Below the pieces are notes generated by a model. It searched no databases and was not told the origin of the DNA. It worked only from the letters and a program-made list of their open reading frames with translations. Below are positions 49,188 through 61,022 of a stretch of DNA of 64,000 nucleotides, piece after piece. The DNA is from Branchiostoma floridae (Eukaryota > Chordata > Leptocardii > Amphioxiformes > Branchiostomatidae), in contig NC_049990.1 in assembly GCF_000003815.2 (NCBI RefSeq), forward strand, positions 6,470,976-6,534,975. The letters run 5' to 3'. Each line of letters opens with the position of its first letter. Positions within the stretch are counted from its first letter, which is position 1. A program made the position numbers and the translations under genes.

Positions 49188-49272
49188 TATAGGCGTGTGC
49201 AGTGTCCACAAATCCAAGGTGTTTTACATTTAAATGGCTATCACCTTTGACATATTACCCACAATCCAGCAC
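49188..49272. mobile_element. MITE, family A copy 3 (partial)
   Basis: The right terminus CACCTTTGACATATTACCCA, then CAATCCAGCAC, matches the inverted terminus of the copies at 28049 and 32220. The left part (CCCTATAGGCGTGTGCAGTG) is only loosely similar. Confidence 0.45.
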
Positions 49273-50649
49273 AGGTTGCGTGGTTGAATTAATTCATTAA
49301 GAGGTCTAATATGTAAATTAAACAAGAAGCTACCATCAGATTGGTGGGAATTGGAAGAGAGTATGATTTTAGAAAATAGACAATAATAACTAATGTTTTG
49401 CCGTTTCAACATGTCTCACATCCCATTTGTAAGATGATAGACCTAACTTTCTGGCACATTAGGTAGCCCAGGACTGGACGCTATTCTCAAATAGCGTCAA
49501 GGTTCCACCCGTTCAACGGATCCAACATGTGTTCACTGGGCCTTTATTCTTGCCCGTAGCGCCGGATTCTTGAACTCCCTAGATTCCCAACGCACTTACC
49601 TGCCTTGACGGGCGAAAAAACAACTCCAGAAGCCTCGAGATAATCCACACCAGGGCTTCAAAGACAAAGCTCCATTCATAAAAGCCACCGGCCGGCCATT
49701 TTTGTCATTATTTATGCGAGAATTTGACCCGATGTGACCCCCACGTCAACTTTGGAAAAATGATAGCAGCTCATTCGTCCCCTGTGGTTTCTTCAGTTTA
49801 ATTCAAAGTTTCAAGGACACTAAACTGAAGAAACCGTATTTCCGAACCGTGAGTTGTAGCAGTTGCATGCGGTCGTGTTGAACCAAACCAAGCACCATGC
49901 ATCCATGCATCCATCCATGCATCGAAGCAAGCACTGAAGGTAAAACCCAATACATTGCGTTTCGTCACAATATAACTGTATGTAACACATTATTTTTTTA
50001 TTAATAACACTCTATATAACACTTTCAATTTACATTCATGTTCAACATATGGGCAAGAGTTCTAATAGAGTGAACTCCATATAATTATATATCACTATAT
50101 CATCTGATATTACCAACCCTAAGGATCTATTTATTAGATAAAACACTTTTAAGATCTTATATAAAACAACATAACGTTTGATTTATATTTAAGCTGAACA
50201 ATAATAGCTTCCACATTACTTTCCACATCAGGTATATCAACAGTCACATAGATGGGTTGTACTTCTTGTTCATCAGGCACAAAGGTTGTAACCCAGGTAA
50301 CATGTATAACTCCGCAATGAATCCCACTTGGCGAGCAAAATAAATAGTGGAGTCAGTTAAAGAATCCAATTGTTTTATAGTGTCGATTTGCTGTGCATGA
50401 ATGGGCATTTGAACACAACCGAGCAAAGTCAATCCGTTTCATGATTATTTCTTTTGCCAAAATAATAGCCCATACTAAAACGCACTCCACACTCAAAACA
50501 GTATCTAGTACCCTTTTCCCATTACTGATGTAACGTTACAGACAATCCGATGTATTCTTATTCAGGTTGATGAAATAGAAAGGATGAAAATGTCTAGTTT
50601 TTTTTCAAAGCAGTAACGTTAGGCTAAATGAGTCGCTTTCACACTTGGA
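49273..50649. other. Intergenic region between convergent ferroxidase sequences
   Basis: No gene recognised. Contains a perfect 15-bp inverted repeat (GGTTTCTTCAGTTTA at 49786-49800 and its complement at 49821-49835, loop of 20), a CATGCATCC microsatellite at about 49897-49925, and minus-strand AATAAA signals at 50130-50135 and 49997-50002 that may end the complete hephaestin-like transcript. Confidence 0.5.
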
Positions 50650-53600
50650 TTATAAGTCCGCCCCCGTATTGTCGTATCCGGTCATCTCCATGTTTCTTCC
50701 CTTGCCCTTGTTTCTCTTTCGAATGACAAGGTATCCGATCATGAAGCCGACGAGGAGTGTTACCACGCTGACAGCTCCCATAATCGCGAATGGCTGCCAA
50801 GTCCTGGTCCATTCCACTTTCTGTGCGCTGACACTTCCGGGATCTGGTTTAGTTGTCTTTTGCATCTCTGAAAGATACGACCAGGTTCATTAGAACATTT
50901 TTAAATCCCGTACGAACGTTATACATAAACATTAACCAACAACTGCTTCTGTAATGATCTTTTTGTTTCTTCTGCTGACCGCGCGCCATTGGGCGTAACA
51001 CACCAGTTTTGTACAGTTCACCAGACTCAGCTGTCTGATAGTTTTAATCCAATCACACCGGGATGGCCCCCTACTGTTTCCGATAAGTGTGATGAGCTGT
51101 ATAACGCGTAGAATCTATGCCTCCTCTCAAACACAGCTTTATGTCTAATAGGAGAAGACGTCCCTAACCCAAGCTTGGTACTCTCGAATCAGGTAATGTA
51201 TGTAAAACACCTTTCCCTAGGACATACCATCGGAGCCCTCAAGAGATTTGAACCCAGAACCTTTACATTCTACATTTGTAAGTCAACTGTCCTAATAACA
51301 AACCACATTGTCACTTTTTGATGGAGAAAAAAATCATAAATCAAACAACTTTCCTTTTTTCCTGGTTAATGTATGTGCGACACGAAAAAATAGACAAGAT
51401 ATACCAGGCGATTTTGTCGTATTTGCATCAGACAATCCTGTTGTCTTTGCATCAGGCAGTTCTGTTGTCTTTGTGTTAGGCAGCCCTGTTGTCTTTGCAT
51501 CATCCTGATGTTCTCTGGATTTGATAGTGTAGAAGGCCATCATCCCTTTGTCAAAGTGGTCTGCCACGTGGCAGTGGATGATCCACGTTCCTGGGTTCTC
51601 CGGCCTCATCCGAGCAGAAGCAAACACACCTGCATGAACAATCCAGGATAAAGAAATGATTTATCTAAAAAAAGTAAAACACTGGAGGACAAGGTTAAGA
51701 ATCTTCGTAGAGAATGCTTACAGCATAGAGAATGCGTACAGCAGTAGATTAAGAATTTGCAGATATTTCAAGCCCCCCCTGCCCATGAACAATCAATTGG
51801 TGGTAAAATCGCATTCAAATGCTCAACCCATTCAATATTGATACATTCTGACAGAAAGGAGGAGACCAACCTGGGAAGAGGTCCCAGACGTCTCCCCGAT
51901 GGTGCCTCCTGTTGTCTGTGGTGTGGATGAAGGTCTGTCCGTGGAAGTGCACGGTGTGAGTGTCCACCTCCGTCCCCATCCCCATCAGGTACCACACGAC
52001 ATCCTCATCTTCAACCATCTCCAGACCCAGGAGGTTGTGGAGAACGTAGCCGTTTATAGCTGTATGAAAGAAAATAAAACTAGCTGTATACGTATTGTGC
52101 AATATGTATTGATAGATGCAACAATGGCTCCAACTGAACATGTCCAGTAAAATAGATTGTGGCTAATATGCCAAATATGAATGCTTTTTTCTATTCAGTG
52201 CTGAATACGTGCCAAGACAAGTTCTTAATGACTTGTGGCATGTAACACACAAATGCATTTTGCTGTGTGCGCATACGCATTTGAAACCATAAAACTACCA
52301 ATGCCGTAGCAATTCTTTTTATCGAAGGTACCACTAATATACACGAGAAATAAAGAATAATTGTACGATAACAACAGATCACTCAGAAACAAAACAAAAC
52401 GTATAGTCGTACCAAACATGTGGTTGGCTTCCACGAAATCCCCGTCCTCTGGATCCACTTGATCTGGATTCCCGCAGTGATTCTGGATGTTCTCGTCCAG
52501 GTACCAGCTGTTACTCTCTTCCGTCCCCGTAAACATCAGGACGAACTCACGGTCAGCGTCTGATCGGCGCCCGTCGGCACCGAGCGTTCCTTGCCGACAA
52601 ACCACGAGCGGGCCGATGAGACCCGAACTGGTGTCCTTGACGGGATCGACGCTGGAGTAGTAGGCCCATGGGATGCAGTTGTCTGATTTCTCCGTAGGAC
52701 CCGCTCTTGGTGGAACAAACCATGTATAAGCATACATGCCATTTGGTTCTACGACATCGTCTCCTTTTGACACCCCCGATGTCTTGTCCTCATACAGCGC
52801 CCCCTCGTCCCACTTACTGTACAACAGGCCGTGCGGGTGCATGGAGTAGGGATGTGACGCCATGTTCTTGAAGTAGACCAAGATGACGTCACCTATTTCC
52901 GCCTCGATCATTGGTCCAAGCATGCCCAGATGCTGGTCCCGTGGTCCTCTCTGTTTTTGGACTGTGAAGGTTGAATCGGTGTACTCCCGATACAGGGCTT
53001 TCTTGTACTGTGATCCAATCATGGTTGGTCCAGAATAGATTCGGTCGTACAGAGAGCTGAATGTGGGGAAGAAAATCAAATTGTAATTCCTCGTATATCA
53101 AAATTAATTGCCGAGTAACATGATCATAAAATTCAACTTTCTTAAAAACTTCACCGGGACAGAGGACACTTCCAGATACTGCCGGAGGTCACGAGTCAGA
53201 CGTGATGGGGGTCAGTATTTCTGAAGAAGGTAGAAGCGTCGGTCGAACATTCCAGATTGAATATTTCTTGTATCTATCTGTATGTACGTTGCAATGTAAT
53301 ATAATCTGTACATTTAGAGAAACAGAATCTGCCCCTTCCCAAATTAGACGGGGCTTAGCAGGCACTTTTGTTATTCTTTTACTCTCAATGAACAGGTTAC
53401 ATCAAAATGTATCTTACATACAGATACAAACAAATGCATCTATTTAAGAACCTAGTACCTGCTTTCATTAGTCACAATGTCTCCGTAAATATCTCTTTTG
53501 TCCTGTGCGTAGTCCCATTCCTCCTCCACAGTAGCGATGTAGAACGTCCGGATGTTCCCTGAGCTGCGGAACCAGAACTGTGGGCCGTCTGCATCGCAGG

Positions 53601-56600
53601 TCTCCACAGACACTTTGGCCTTCATCCCGGCACTGTAGTGGTCGTTGGTCACACATTTGATAGCCCAGTCACCTGTAACATGGAAATAGTTAAGATTAAT
53701 TTGGTCTTATCGATATATAATGGTGTATCCTTCCCTGAAAAGGAGCTTTAATACATCTCTTACCCGTTAAACTAGTAACGTTTTCTACGTTAATTTGACA
53801 TTGTCTATGTAGTAAAATGTAGAACATCTCGACGTACTGGCAATGCATTTAAACGGTTCATTATTAACACTAGTATTCTATGTAATGTATAAACAATTGG
53901 GTGCTCCTTGTGGTGATAATTCTAGATGTGTAGATGCTTAATTTCTAAAATCAGCCCTAAAGTATCTTTCTATTTTAGAAAATCTACATCCCTACAGACA
54001 TTAAGATGGTGGTACGTACCCTCGTTATCTGGCACCATCTCCAGAGTCTCTGTGGACCCAGGGAAGATGGAGATGGAGTCCCGGGTCTGTCCGTGGTACT
54101 GGAAGGTCAGACCGTGGAACGCCAAGGTGTGGATGTCAACCTCGGTCCCCAGACCCATGACGTACCACGTGACGTTGTCGTTCGTGCACATGCTCAGACC
54201 GGGGAGGTTGGCGTACATGTATCCGTTGATGCCTGGTGAGAGAGGTTTTAAGGTTTTAATCATGCAATTCTAATAAAGATAACACCTTAAGCTGAAATAC
54301 GTGGTGATTTCCCAGGTTTTCTAGACTCATTTTAAAGCATAATTAAAGCTACGCCTGCTATGCCTGCTATGCCAGTTGACGTAGCTGGTATTTTAACTTC
54401 CCGAGTTACAGACATCCAATGACACATTACAGAGATATCTATAGAATTCTTGGCAAACAGACATATCATATATTATTAGGCTGTATCTCAGCACTCAAAC
54501 TCACCATGCATAAGATTTGACTCTGCAAAGTCTTCATCCTCTGTATCGCCAACAGTTCCAGACTCTGTGAAGTTCGCAATGTTGTCCTCCAGGTACCAAC
54601 TTTGGTTCTCGTCGTAGACAGCAAGCATCAGGAAGAACTCTCGACTGGAGCTGACATCAAGCTGAAAAATAGCAACAGTGACAATCTGCTCACTCTTGGG
54701 GTATCACCAAAAATGTAAAGTTTTCTTTAAACCTTCGATAGGTAACGATAGTTAAGAAAAAGTTGGTCCTCGGTCAATCTTCTTACCCGCTTTCCTTCGC
54801 TGTCCAGAGTCCCTGCCTTACAAACGACCAGAGGCCCGACCAGTCCGGAGTAGGCATCCTTGACCAAGCTGACCCCTGACCGGTACAGGTTCACTAGACA
54901 CGCAGGGTCTCGCTCTGTTGGCGCCACGGACGGAGGGACAGTCCACACATAGGTGAAGGTTCCACCGGGCTCCACACCCCCACCTGCTGTCTTGTTATCT
55001 AAAGAAAATAGATATCAAATTCTCTGTCTAACAATACACCACGATTTAAAAAAAAAAACAAGCAAGCACAAGCAAGTGTCAAACTGCACTGACAACAGTA
55101 GTGGGGCATCACTACTTACCACTTCCATAAGAAGACCCTTCGTTTGACTTGTTGTAGAAAACGCCATGTGGCTCTATGCTGTACGGCCTGTCCGCCATGT
55201 TTTTGAACGTCACCCTGATGGTGTCCCCGACCTCTGACCTGATGACCGGTCCCAGCATGCCTAGGTGCTGCTCCTCCTGAGTGCGGTTCTTGCGCACCGT
55301 GAAAGTGGCGTCGGTGTATTCCCTGTAGAGAGCTTTCTTGTACTTCCCTCCGATACGCTCTGGCCCTTGTTCGAAGAATACCACCGAGTCGCTGGCGACA
55401 TAGAACATTGCAATAGATAGTGTTAGAATTAGAATACTCACTGACCGGTAAAAAGTTACAATAGACAGTGCCCAAAGTGAAAGAAGTCATCTTCATCAAT
55501 GCACGTAAATCTTTGCAAGATTTATAGGACAGGGGCTCATGCCTGCTTCCATTTTGATATCATTACTGCTTTTAATTCAAAACTATTACCTGCCGTCTTT
55601 GAGAAGACTCCCTCCCTCGAAGTGGTTTATGCCTGAAGGTGCGTAGTCCCAGGTCACCATCTCTGCTGCGATGTAGTAATGGCGGACAGTCCCCTCCAGA
55701 GTTTCTTCTGGCATGACGTTACCGCAGCCGCTAACGTTGTATAGGGCCTGCATTCCAGCTAAAACACGGAGCCACATACATGTATTAACATAATGTTTTT
55801 GTAACTTTGACGATTAAAGATGTCCAAAATGATGATGATGATACACATATCGAAAGGAAATAAAATGATGTGCTAGTAAGTTTTATTTTATATTTTTATC
55901 AATTCATTCATTTTGAAATAGAACATTTTGGGACAATATTGCTACCCTGGTATCCAGCCGTATCATGGCTCCCGAGTCTCTTCTGTCCTCTCCGCAAATT
56001 TCCTACGGCTCAGGACATCAGGCTACAATGTTGCCTGATCTGTTAAAACACACATATACAACACCATACAGAGAGTATATTTTCATTCGTGCATTGAGAC
56101 CCTCACCCAAAAAGTGATCTCCAACCTGACAGCTGACCATCCACTCTCCTACATTCCGTGGCTCCATGACAACAGTCGCAAAAGATGCTGGGAATATCCC
56201 TGCTGTGTCCGTTCTGTAAAGATGTGACAAAATTTTTAAGTTTCAAACATGTTCATGTAAATTGCCATATATGATCAGTTTTAAAGTGCTTCTTGCTAAC
56301 GATCACGACAAGACGATGATAAAAATTGATCAGACATTTTGTTGATCTACCTGTGAAATTGGACGCTGACTTCGTGACCCCGGAAGTGAATGGTGTGGAT
56401 GTCAACCTCTCCGCCCCTCCCCACCAGGTGCCACGTGACGTTCTCTCCCACACACATGTCCAGGCCGGGCAGGTTTCCGTACAGATAGCCGTTTATGCCG
56501 TGCATCAAGTTACTCTCCTGGGAAATGGACAACAATGATATTCAATTGGCAATCGTTCATGCTTCTAGCAGCCCTTTCACTGGTCAGGCCCATAGAACCT

Positions 56601-59600
56601 TGATACCCAACTTCGCCAAGCCAGGAGAGTTGTCAACATCCTTGTTTATTCATACATATGTGATAACATGGACCAATTATCATAAGACTGAGATCTGTCT
56701 GTTGGAAGCTGTGGTGCCTGCTTTAAAATTAACCACTGACAGTGATAGATTGTGTTACACCGCCTTCAGTATATTTGTGCAAATCTGGGATCGATCAAGT
56801 GTTAGTGATCACATATATCTTTCAAAATTACGTTACAGGATGTTTATGGCTCCCAATAACTTTGAATACCTAAGGGTATTTTCCAAGAACATTCAGGTAC
56901 TTCCTCACATACCTGGAAGTCTTCGTCTTCCTTCAGGGCTGCTGCCTCTTCGTCGGTGACGTTCAGGAAGTGCGCGATGTTCTCGTCTATGTACCAGCTG
57001 TTGTTCTCGTCAAGGATGCCGAAGTTTATGGCAAAGTCTCTGTCAACTCCTTTTTGTTTTCCATCGTCACCAAGGTAACCTATTAAAGTTAGACAGGACG
57101 TCAAAATAGACTCATGTCAAGCAGTGAGACAGTTTGAAATACATAAAAGCTGCTTTAAGGAAAACCTTCTTCCCAGCCCTTCGCATGCGTCTCTACTCAC
57201 CATGTGTCTTGACCCACCATGTGTCTCAATAAGTCACCATATGTCTAGCGTCTTTTCCCATCGCGTGTCTTTACTCAACACGTGTCTTTATCCACCATGT
57301 GTCTTAACTCACCCTATATCTTTACAAACCATGTGTCTTAGATCCGCCATGTGTTTTTCTCAGCATGTGTCCCTGCCAACAAGGCCTCCTTTATACCCAC
57401 CATGCGTCTTTACCCATAATGCGTCTTTACCCACCATGCACATTCTCTCATGTTCGTTAAACACACATGACAGCAAACAAATTCACCATAACATGCAGAC
57501 AGAAGGAACACATACCTGGTTTGCAGGTCACTATCGTTCCCGTCAAGCCCGCGTTCATGTCCCTGTCGGCAGCGACATGCGAATGGTACATCCAGGTCAA
57601 ACATGGCGGATCGTCGTCAGCGGGAGCCTCGTTCTCAGTCACCTGCCACGTGTACACGTAAGTCTCGCCCGGTGGCACATGGTCGTCCGATTTGTTCGTA
57701 CCGGAAGTACCGTCAAAGTAAAGGGCGCCTACATAAAACATCAGTCTTCTCAATCATTGATGTAGGTACACATGTAGGTATATTTATTCAGAGACATTCT
57801 CTCACAATAACCAAGTTCATAGTTTTACGTGCGCAAGTGCAGTATGATGCACTGTGTGTAAGACGCCAAATTTGGAGGCCTTTGTCCATTCTTCGTGTAC
57901 TGCCAGGGGCAATCAACTTTGACACTGACTAGCTACCCACAACGCATTATTACTGCACATGCGCACTTCAACCTCTGAATAAGCTTATTCTCAGTGATGT
58001 TTAAGTAGGTTACAGTAATTAGCTAGGAATTAAGTGACAAGAAAATAGTACAGTGGAAGTATTTCGAAATCCGTACCTTCGCTGTTTTTCTCGTACAAAA
58101 CTCCGTGAGGATGCATGCTGTAGTCCCGTGACGCCATGTTCTTGAAGTGGACAATGATGTCCTCCCCCACTTCTCCACTAATGGTAGGTCCCAGGTACCC
58201 TAACCATGTCGGGTGTTCTTTCTCCACGGTGAAGGTTCCGTCCGTGTATTCCCGGAACACTGCCTTCTTGTAGACGCTGCCTATCCGGTTTGGACCTGGC
58301 TCCAGGAACACGGCTGCATCACTGAAAAGGACAAAAGAAAAATTCACATTTTTCAAATTTCTGCAAAGGGAAAGAGCATAAGTGGCATTCTATAGGCACT
58401 CAAATTGTAATAAAATTCCTATCTTACAACTACGTTACCGATTTATCCTAAGCATTCAACGATCAGGAAAATGTCCTGGGCACAGAAGTAACAATTGGAA
58501 TCAGATAATGCCACTTGTAAATAAGTCAATGGATTTTGCCACATTTCCAATGATGAAAAGAATGGCTCACTTTAAAGAATACTATTGACACAATCCTTGG
58601 CCAACAAGAGCTGTCTTGAACTACATACATACATACCGCATGTGTCACGATAACCATATCGAACGTTTACTTTTGCCATGGCAGACGGGATACAAATACA
58701 AACTAGATTGACATATAGACTTAGAGATGAAATATTTGCTTGATATACGAAAGATAATGAAAGTGGCAAGTCTGTGTCTTCGACAGTTTGAAAAACGTTG
58801 AAAAATGTTTGTCTTGCATATAATAGGGGAATCCCTTCCTTTTTTAGAAGTCATGCCGCTATATATGATTTAGTACTACTTTAAGTATTTGGCCCGATTT
58901 GGCATGAATGCGCATCAAAGCAAAGGAGTCAATATTTTCATTGATCTCAGCTGAACGGCTACAAACAAGCACTTTGAACTTGAGTTATCTAATCTAAGCG
59001 ATCTCGTCTAAAATAGTTTTAAAGGAAGGTGCACCAAAACATCAGAATGTCTCCCGAAGAAATCTGGCTTTGAGCCAGAGCTGTCTCTACAACACAATGG
59101 AAATGTCACTCCAACAGACTGCGAATGCCTTTTATACACCAATTACCGGCTTGTATGTATATAAGTACGCGGTACGGCCAGGAACGAGATAACATGCCCT
59201 TCTTTAGCCGAGTACAAGATGGTGACGTGCCACTATAGGCTTAATCCTAAACAATTAGTGCCGAATATCTTACGTCATATATACGTAACATAAAATTTGA
59301 GAACTTGTCTGTCACTACTCGTGCACTTTTTGCATGTAGAAAACGGAAACATCAACAATCAACAGACGATACATTTTATAACTAAGAATACATACCTTTG
59401 TCCTCTTACTAGACGTCGAAGTCTATAGCTACTTCTGTCGTAAATTAAACTAATGTTTTTTTTTTCAGTGTAAAGAGAATCGAAGTGAAGTCTACTAGAG
59501 AAGTCTACTTACGCCTTGAGGATGTAGTTCTACACTTCAGAGGTCTATGAGAGAAGTAGACTATGATGTCTAGTACGAAAATCGTTAACATACTTCTGTT

Positions 59601-61022
59601 ATAACATAACAGGTGTATTTACATACCTAACTAGCTACGAAAGGTGCACATGTATCTGGACAAATATTGAATTGTGGCCACCTTTTGCGTGAAGGCACGT
59701 ACGCCTTTGGCCCTTGGCTTCCCAACAAATATGCCTCTACATATCCTAGTGATGTACTGATGATTTATAGCGTTTGGTTGCTTTCTTCGCAATTCGAGCT
59801 TTAATGAATATGTAACACATTACATGTTTAGGTGGCCCTTCGTTGTATAATAAGGTATCTCCTCGCTTATGTAACTATGTCCGCACAACAAAAATATGTC
59901 AACAATGCTTTCTTTGATATTATTACATTCATTGCATGTTAATTGAGCTTGCCTCGTTTTCGTGCGCGCTCGCGAGATTTCGACAGGGCCCGATCCGAAG
60001 AGATGCGTTACTGGCAAGGGGATTATTTCAAGAAACAAATAGAAAGCAGACCTTATTTGCTATCTTTTGCTTAAGATTTAAAAAATATAATTAACACGCA
60101 ATGAATGTAATAATATTAAAGACAGCATTGTTGACATATTTTTGTTGTGCGGACATAATTACATAAGCGAGGAGATACCTTATTATACAACGTAGGGCCA
60201 CCTAAACATGTAATGTGTTACATATTGATTAAAGCTCGAAGAAAGCAACCAAACGCTATAAATCATCAATACATCACTAGGATATGAAGAGGTATATTTG
60301 TTGGGAAGCCAAGGGCCAAATAGCGTACGTGCCTTTTAGCTTCACGCAAAAGGCGGGCACAATTCAATATCTGTCCAGATACATGTGCATCTTTCGTAGC
60401 TAGCTGGGTATGTAAATACACCTGTTATGTTATAACAGAAGTATGTAAGCGCTTTTTGAACCCTGTCGATTGAAATGCTGTCGAAACTCTCTAAAACAAC
60501 TCATTAACGTAAACATTCAAACTAAAGGCTTAACGTTACCTCATTATAATTAGTATCTTTTTTTTATCGTAACTATCGCAATTTTTACTGAACAAGCTGA
60601 TGCAACTTGGAGGATTCACTATCCAAGCATAAACTAAATGCTGCGTTTCTCTGAATAAACTGTTTGAGGACCAGACTTGTTATAACCTTGATTCTTAGTC
60701 TAGAAATCCTAATTGTTAGGCAACAGTTTGCAACATAAAGGTATGTTCGTGTACGCTAGAAAATATCGTTAACGGTAATGTTGGAGTTAACCACTTCACT
60801 ATAAAACCACACTACCGCTACTTGTTACAAATGTCTATATTTCAAATACCTGTCGGCCGAAATGGCGGTGTTGGTGATCTTGTTGTAGCTTCCGGGTGCG
60901 TAGTCCCACCAAACTTCCTTACAAGCGACGTAGTAGTGCCGTTCTTTTGCGGGTGCATTTGTGCCTGCTGCCAGGCAGGCACTCAGCAGGAGAACACAGA
61001 CGGCCTTTAGGAAAGCAGACAT
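50650..61022 (-). CDS. Hephaestin/ceruloplasmin-like membrane ferroxidase, 16 exons, complete
   Basis: Minus-strand exons: 60850-61022, 58077-58321, 57516-57728, 56913-57079, 56351-56517, 56107-56213, 55590-55758, 55120-55391, 54787-54998, 54505-54661, 54020-54232, 53459-53672, 52413-53056, 51871-52059, 51405-51629, 50650-50867 (3585 nt, 1194 aa). It would oxidise Fe(II) at the cell surface using O2. A signal peptide is followed by six cupredoxin domains as three pairs. The trinuclear cluster ligands are H128/H130 (HPHG), H188/H190 (YHSH), H1022/H1024 (HFHG) and H1066/H1068 (HCH). Type 1 sites, each with Met: H307-C350-H355-M360, H662-C705-H710-M715, H1019-C1067-H1072-M1077. The third domain has EPHG, as expected for a non-cluster position. 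A Thr-rich stalk (about 1086-1120), one TM helix (1149-1171) and a basic tail follow, as in hephaestin. An in-frame ATG lies at 61061, but the downstream ATG begins the signal peptide and matches the paralogue at 46114. Confidence 0.95.
51406..51515 (-). repeat. Coding 24-bp minisatellite (8-residue Thr/Pro repeat) in the ferroxidase stalk
   Basis: Four units of eight residues ([32 protein letters not shown]) follow the last type 1 copper site and precede the membrane helix. Multiples of 24 bp keep the frame. Thr/Pro content suggests an O-glycosylated, length-variable stalk that holds the enzyme off the membrane. Confidence 0.85.
57180..57445. repeat. 17-bp degenerate minisatellite (CACCATGTGTCTTTACC)
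   Basis: About 14 diverged copies of CACCATGTGTCTTTAC in the intron between exons 3 and 4 of the ferroxidase gene. The plus-strand open frame across it is a by-product of the repeat. Confidence 0.85.
57828..57980. mobile_element. MITE, family A copy 4
   Basis: The left end GTGCGCAAGTGCAGTATGAT, then GCACTGTGTGTAAG, and the right end, reverse complemented, GTGCGCATGTGCAGTAATAA, then TGCGTTGTGGGTA, are inverted repeats of the family A type. Located in the intron between exons 2 and 3 of the ferroxidase gene. Confidence 0.6.
59589..60445. mobile_element. Foldback element with about 357-bp inverted arms
   Basis: The left arm 59589-59944 and right arm 60089-60445 are near-perfect reverse complements over their whole length, starting CATACTTCTGTTATAACATA at both ends, around a loop of about 144 bp. 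TAA flanks both ends (59586-59588 and 60446-60448), a possible 3-bp target duplication of the kind PIF/Harbinger elements make, although a TA duplication cannot be excluded. No transposase frame. It lies in the first intron of the ferroxidase gene, between exon 1 (60850-61022) and exon 2. Confidence 0.85.

Noticed and set aside
56495-56959. Plus-strand open frame of 154 codons
   Set aside because: It is antisense to ferroxidase exons 4 and 5 and the intervening intron and has no recognisable features.
57124-57765. Plus-strand open frame of 213 codons
   Set aside because: Most of it is the 17-bp minisatellite, and the rest is antisense to ferroxidase exon 3.
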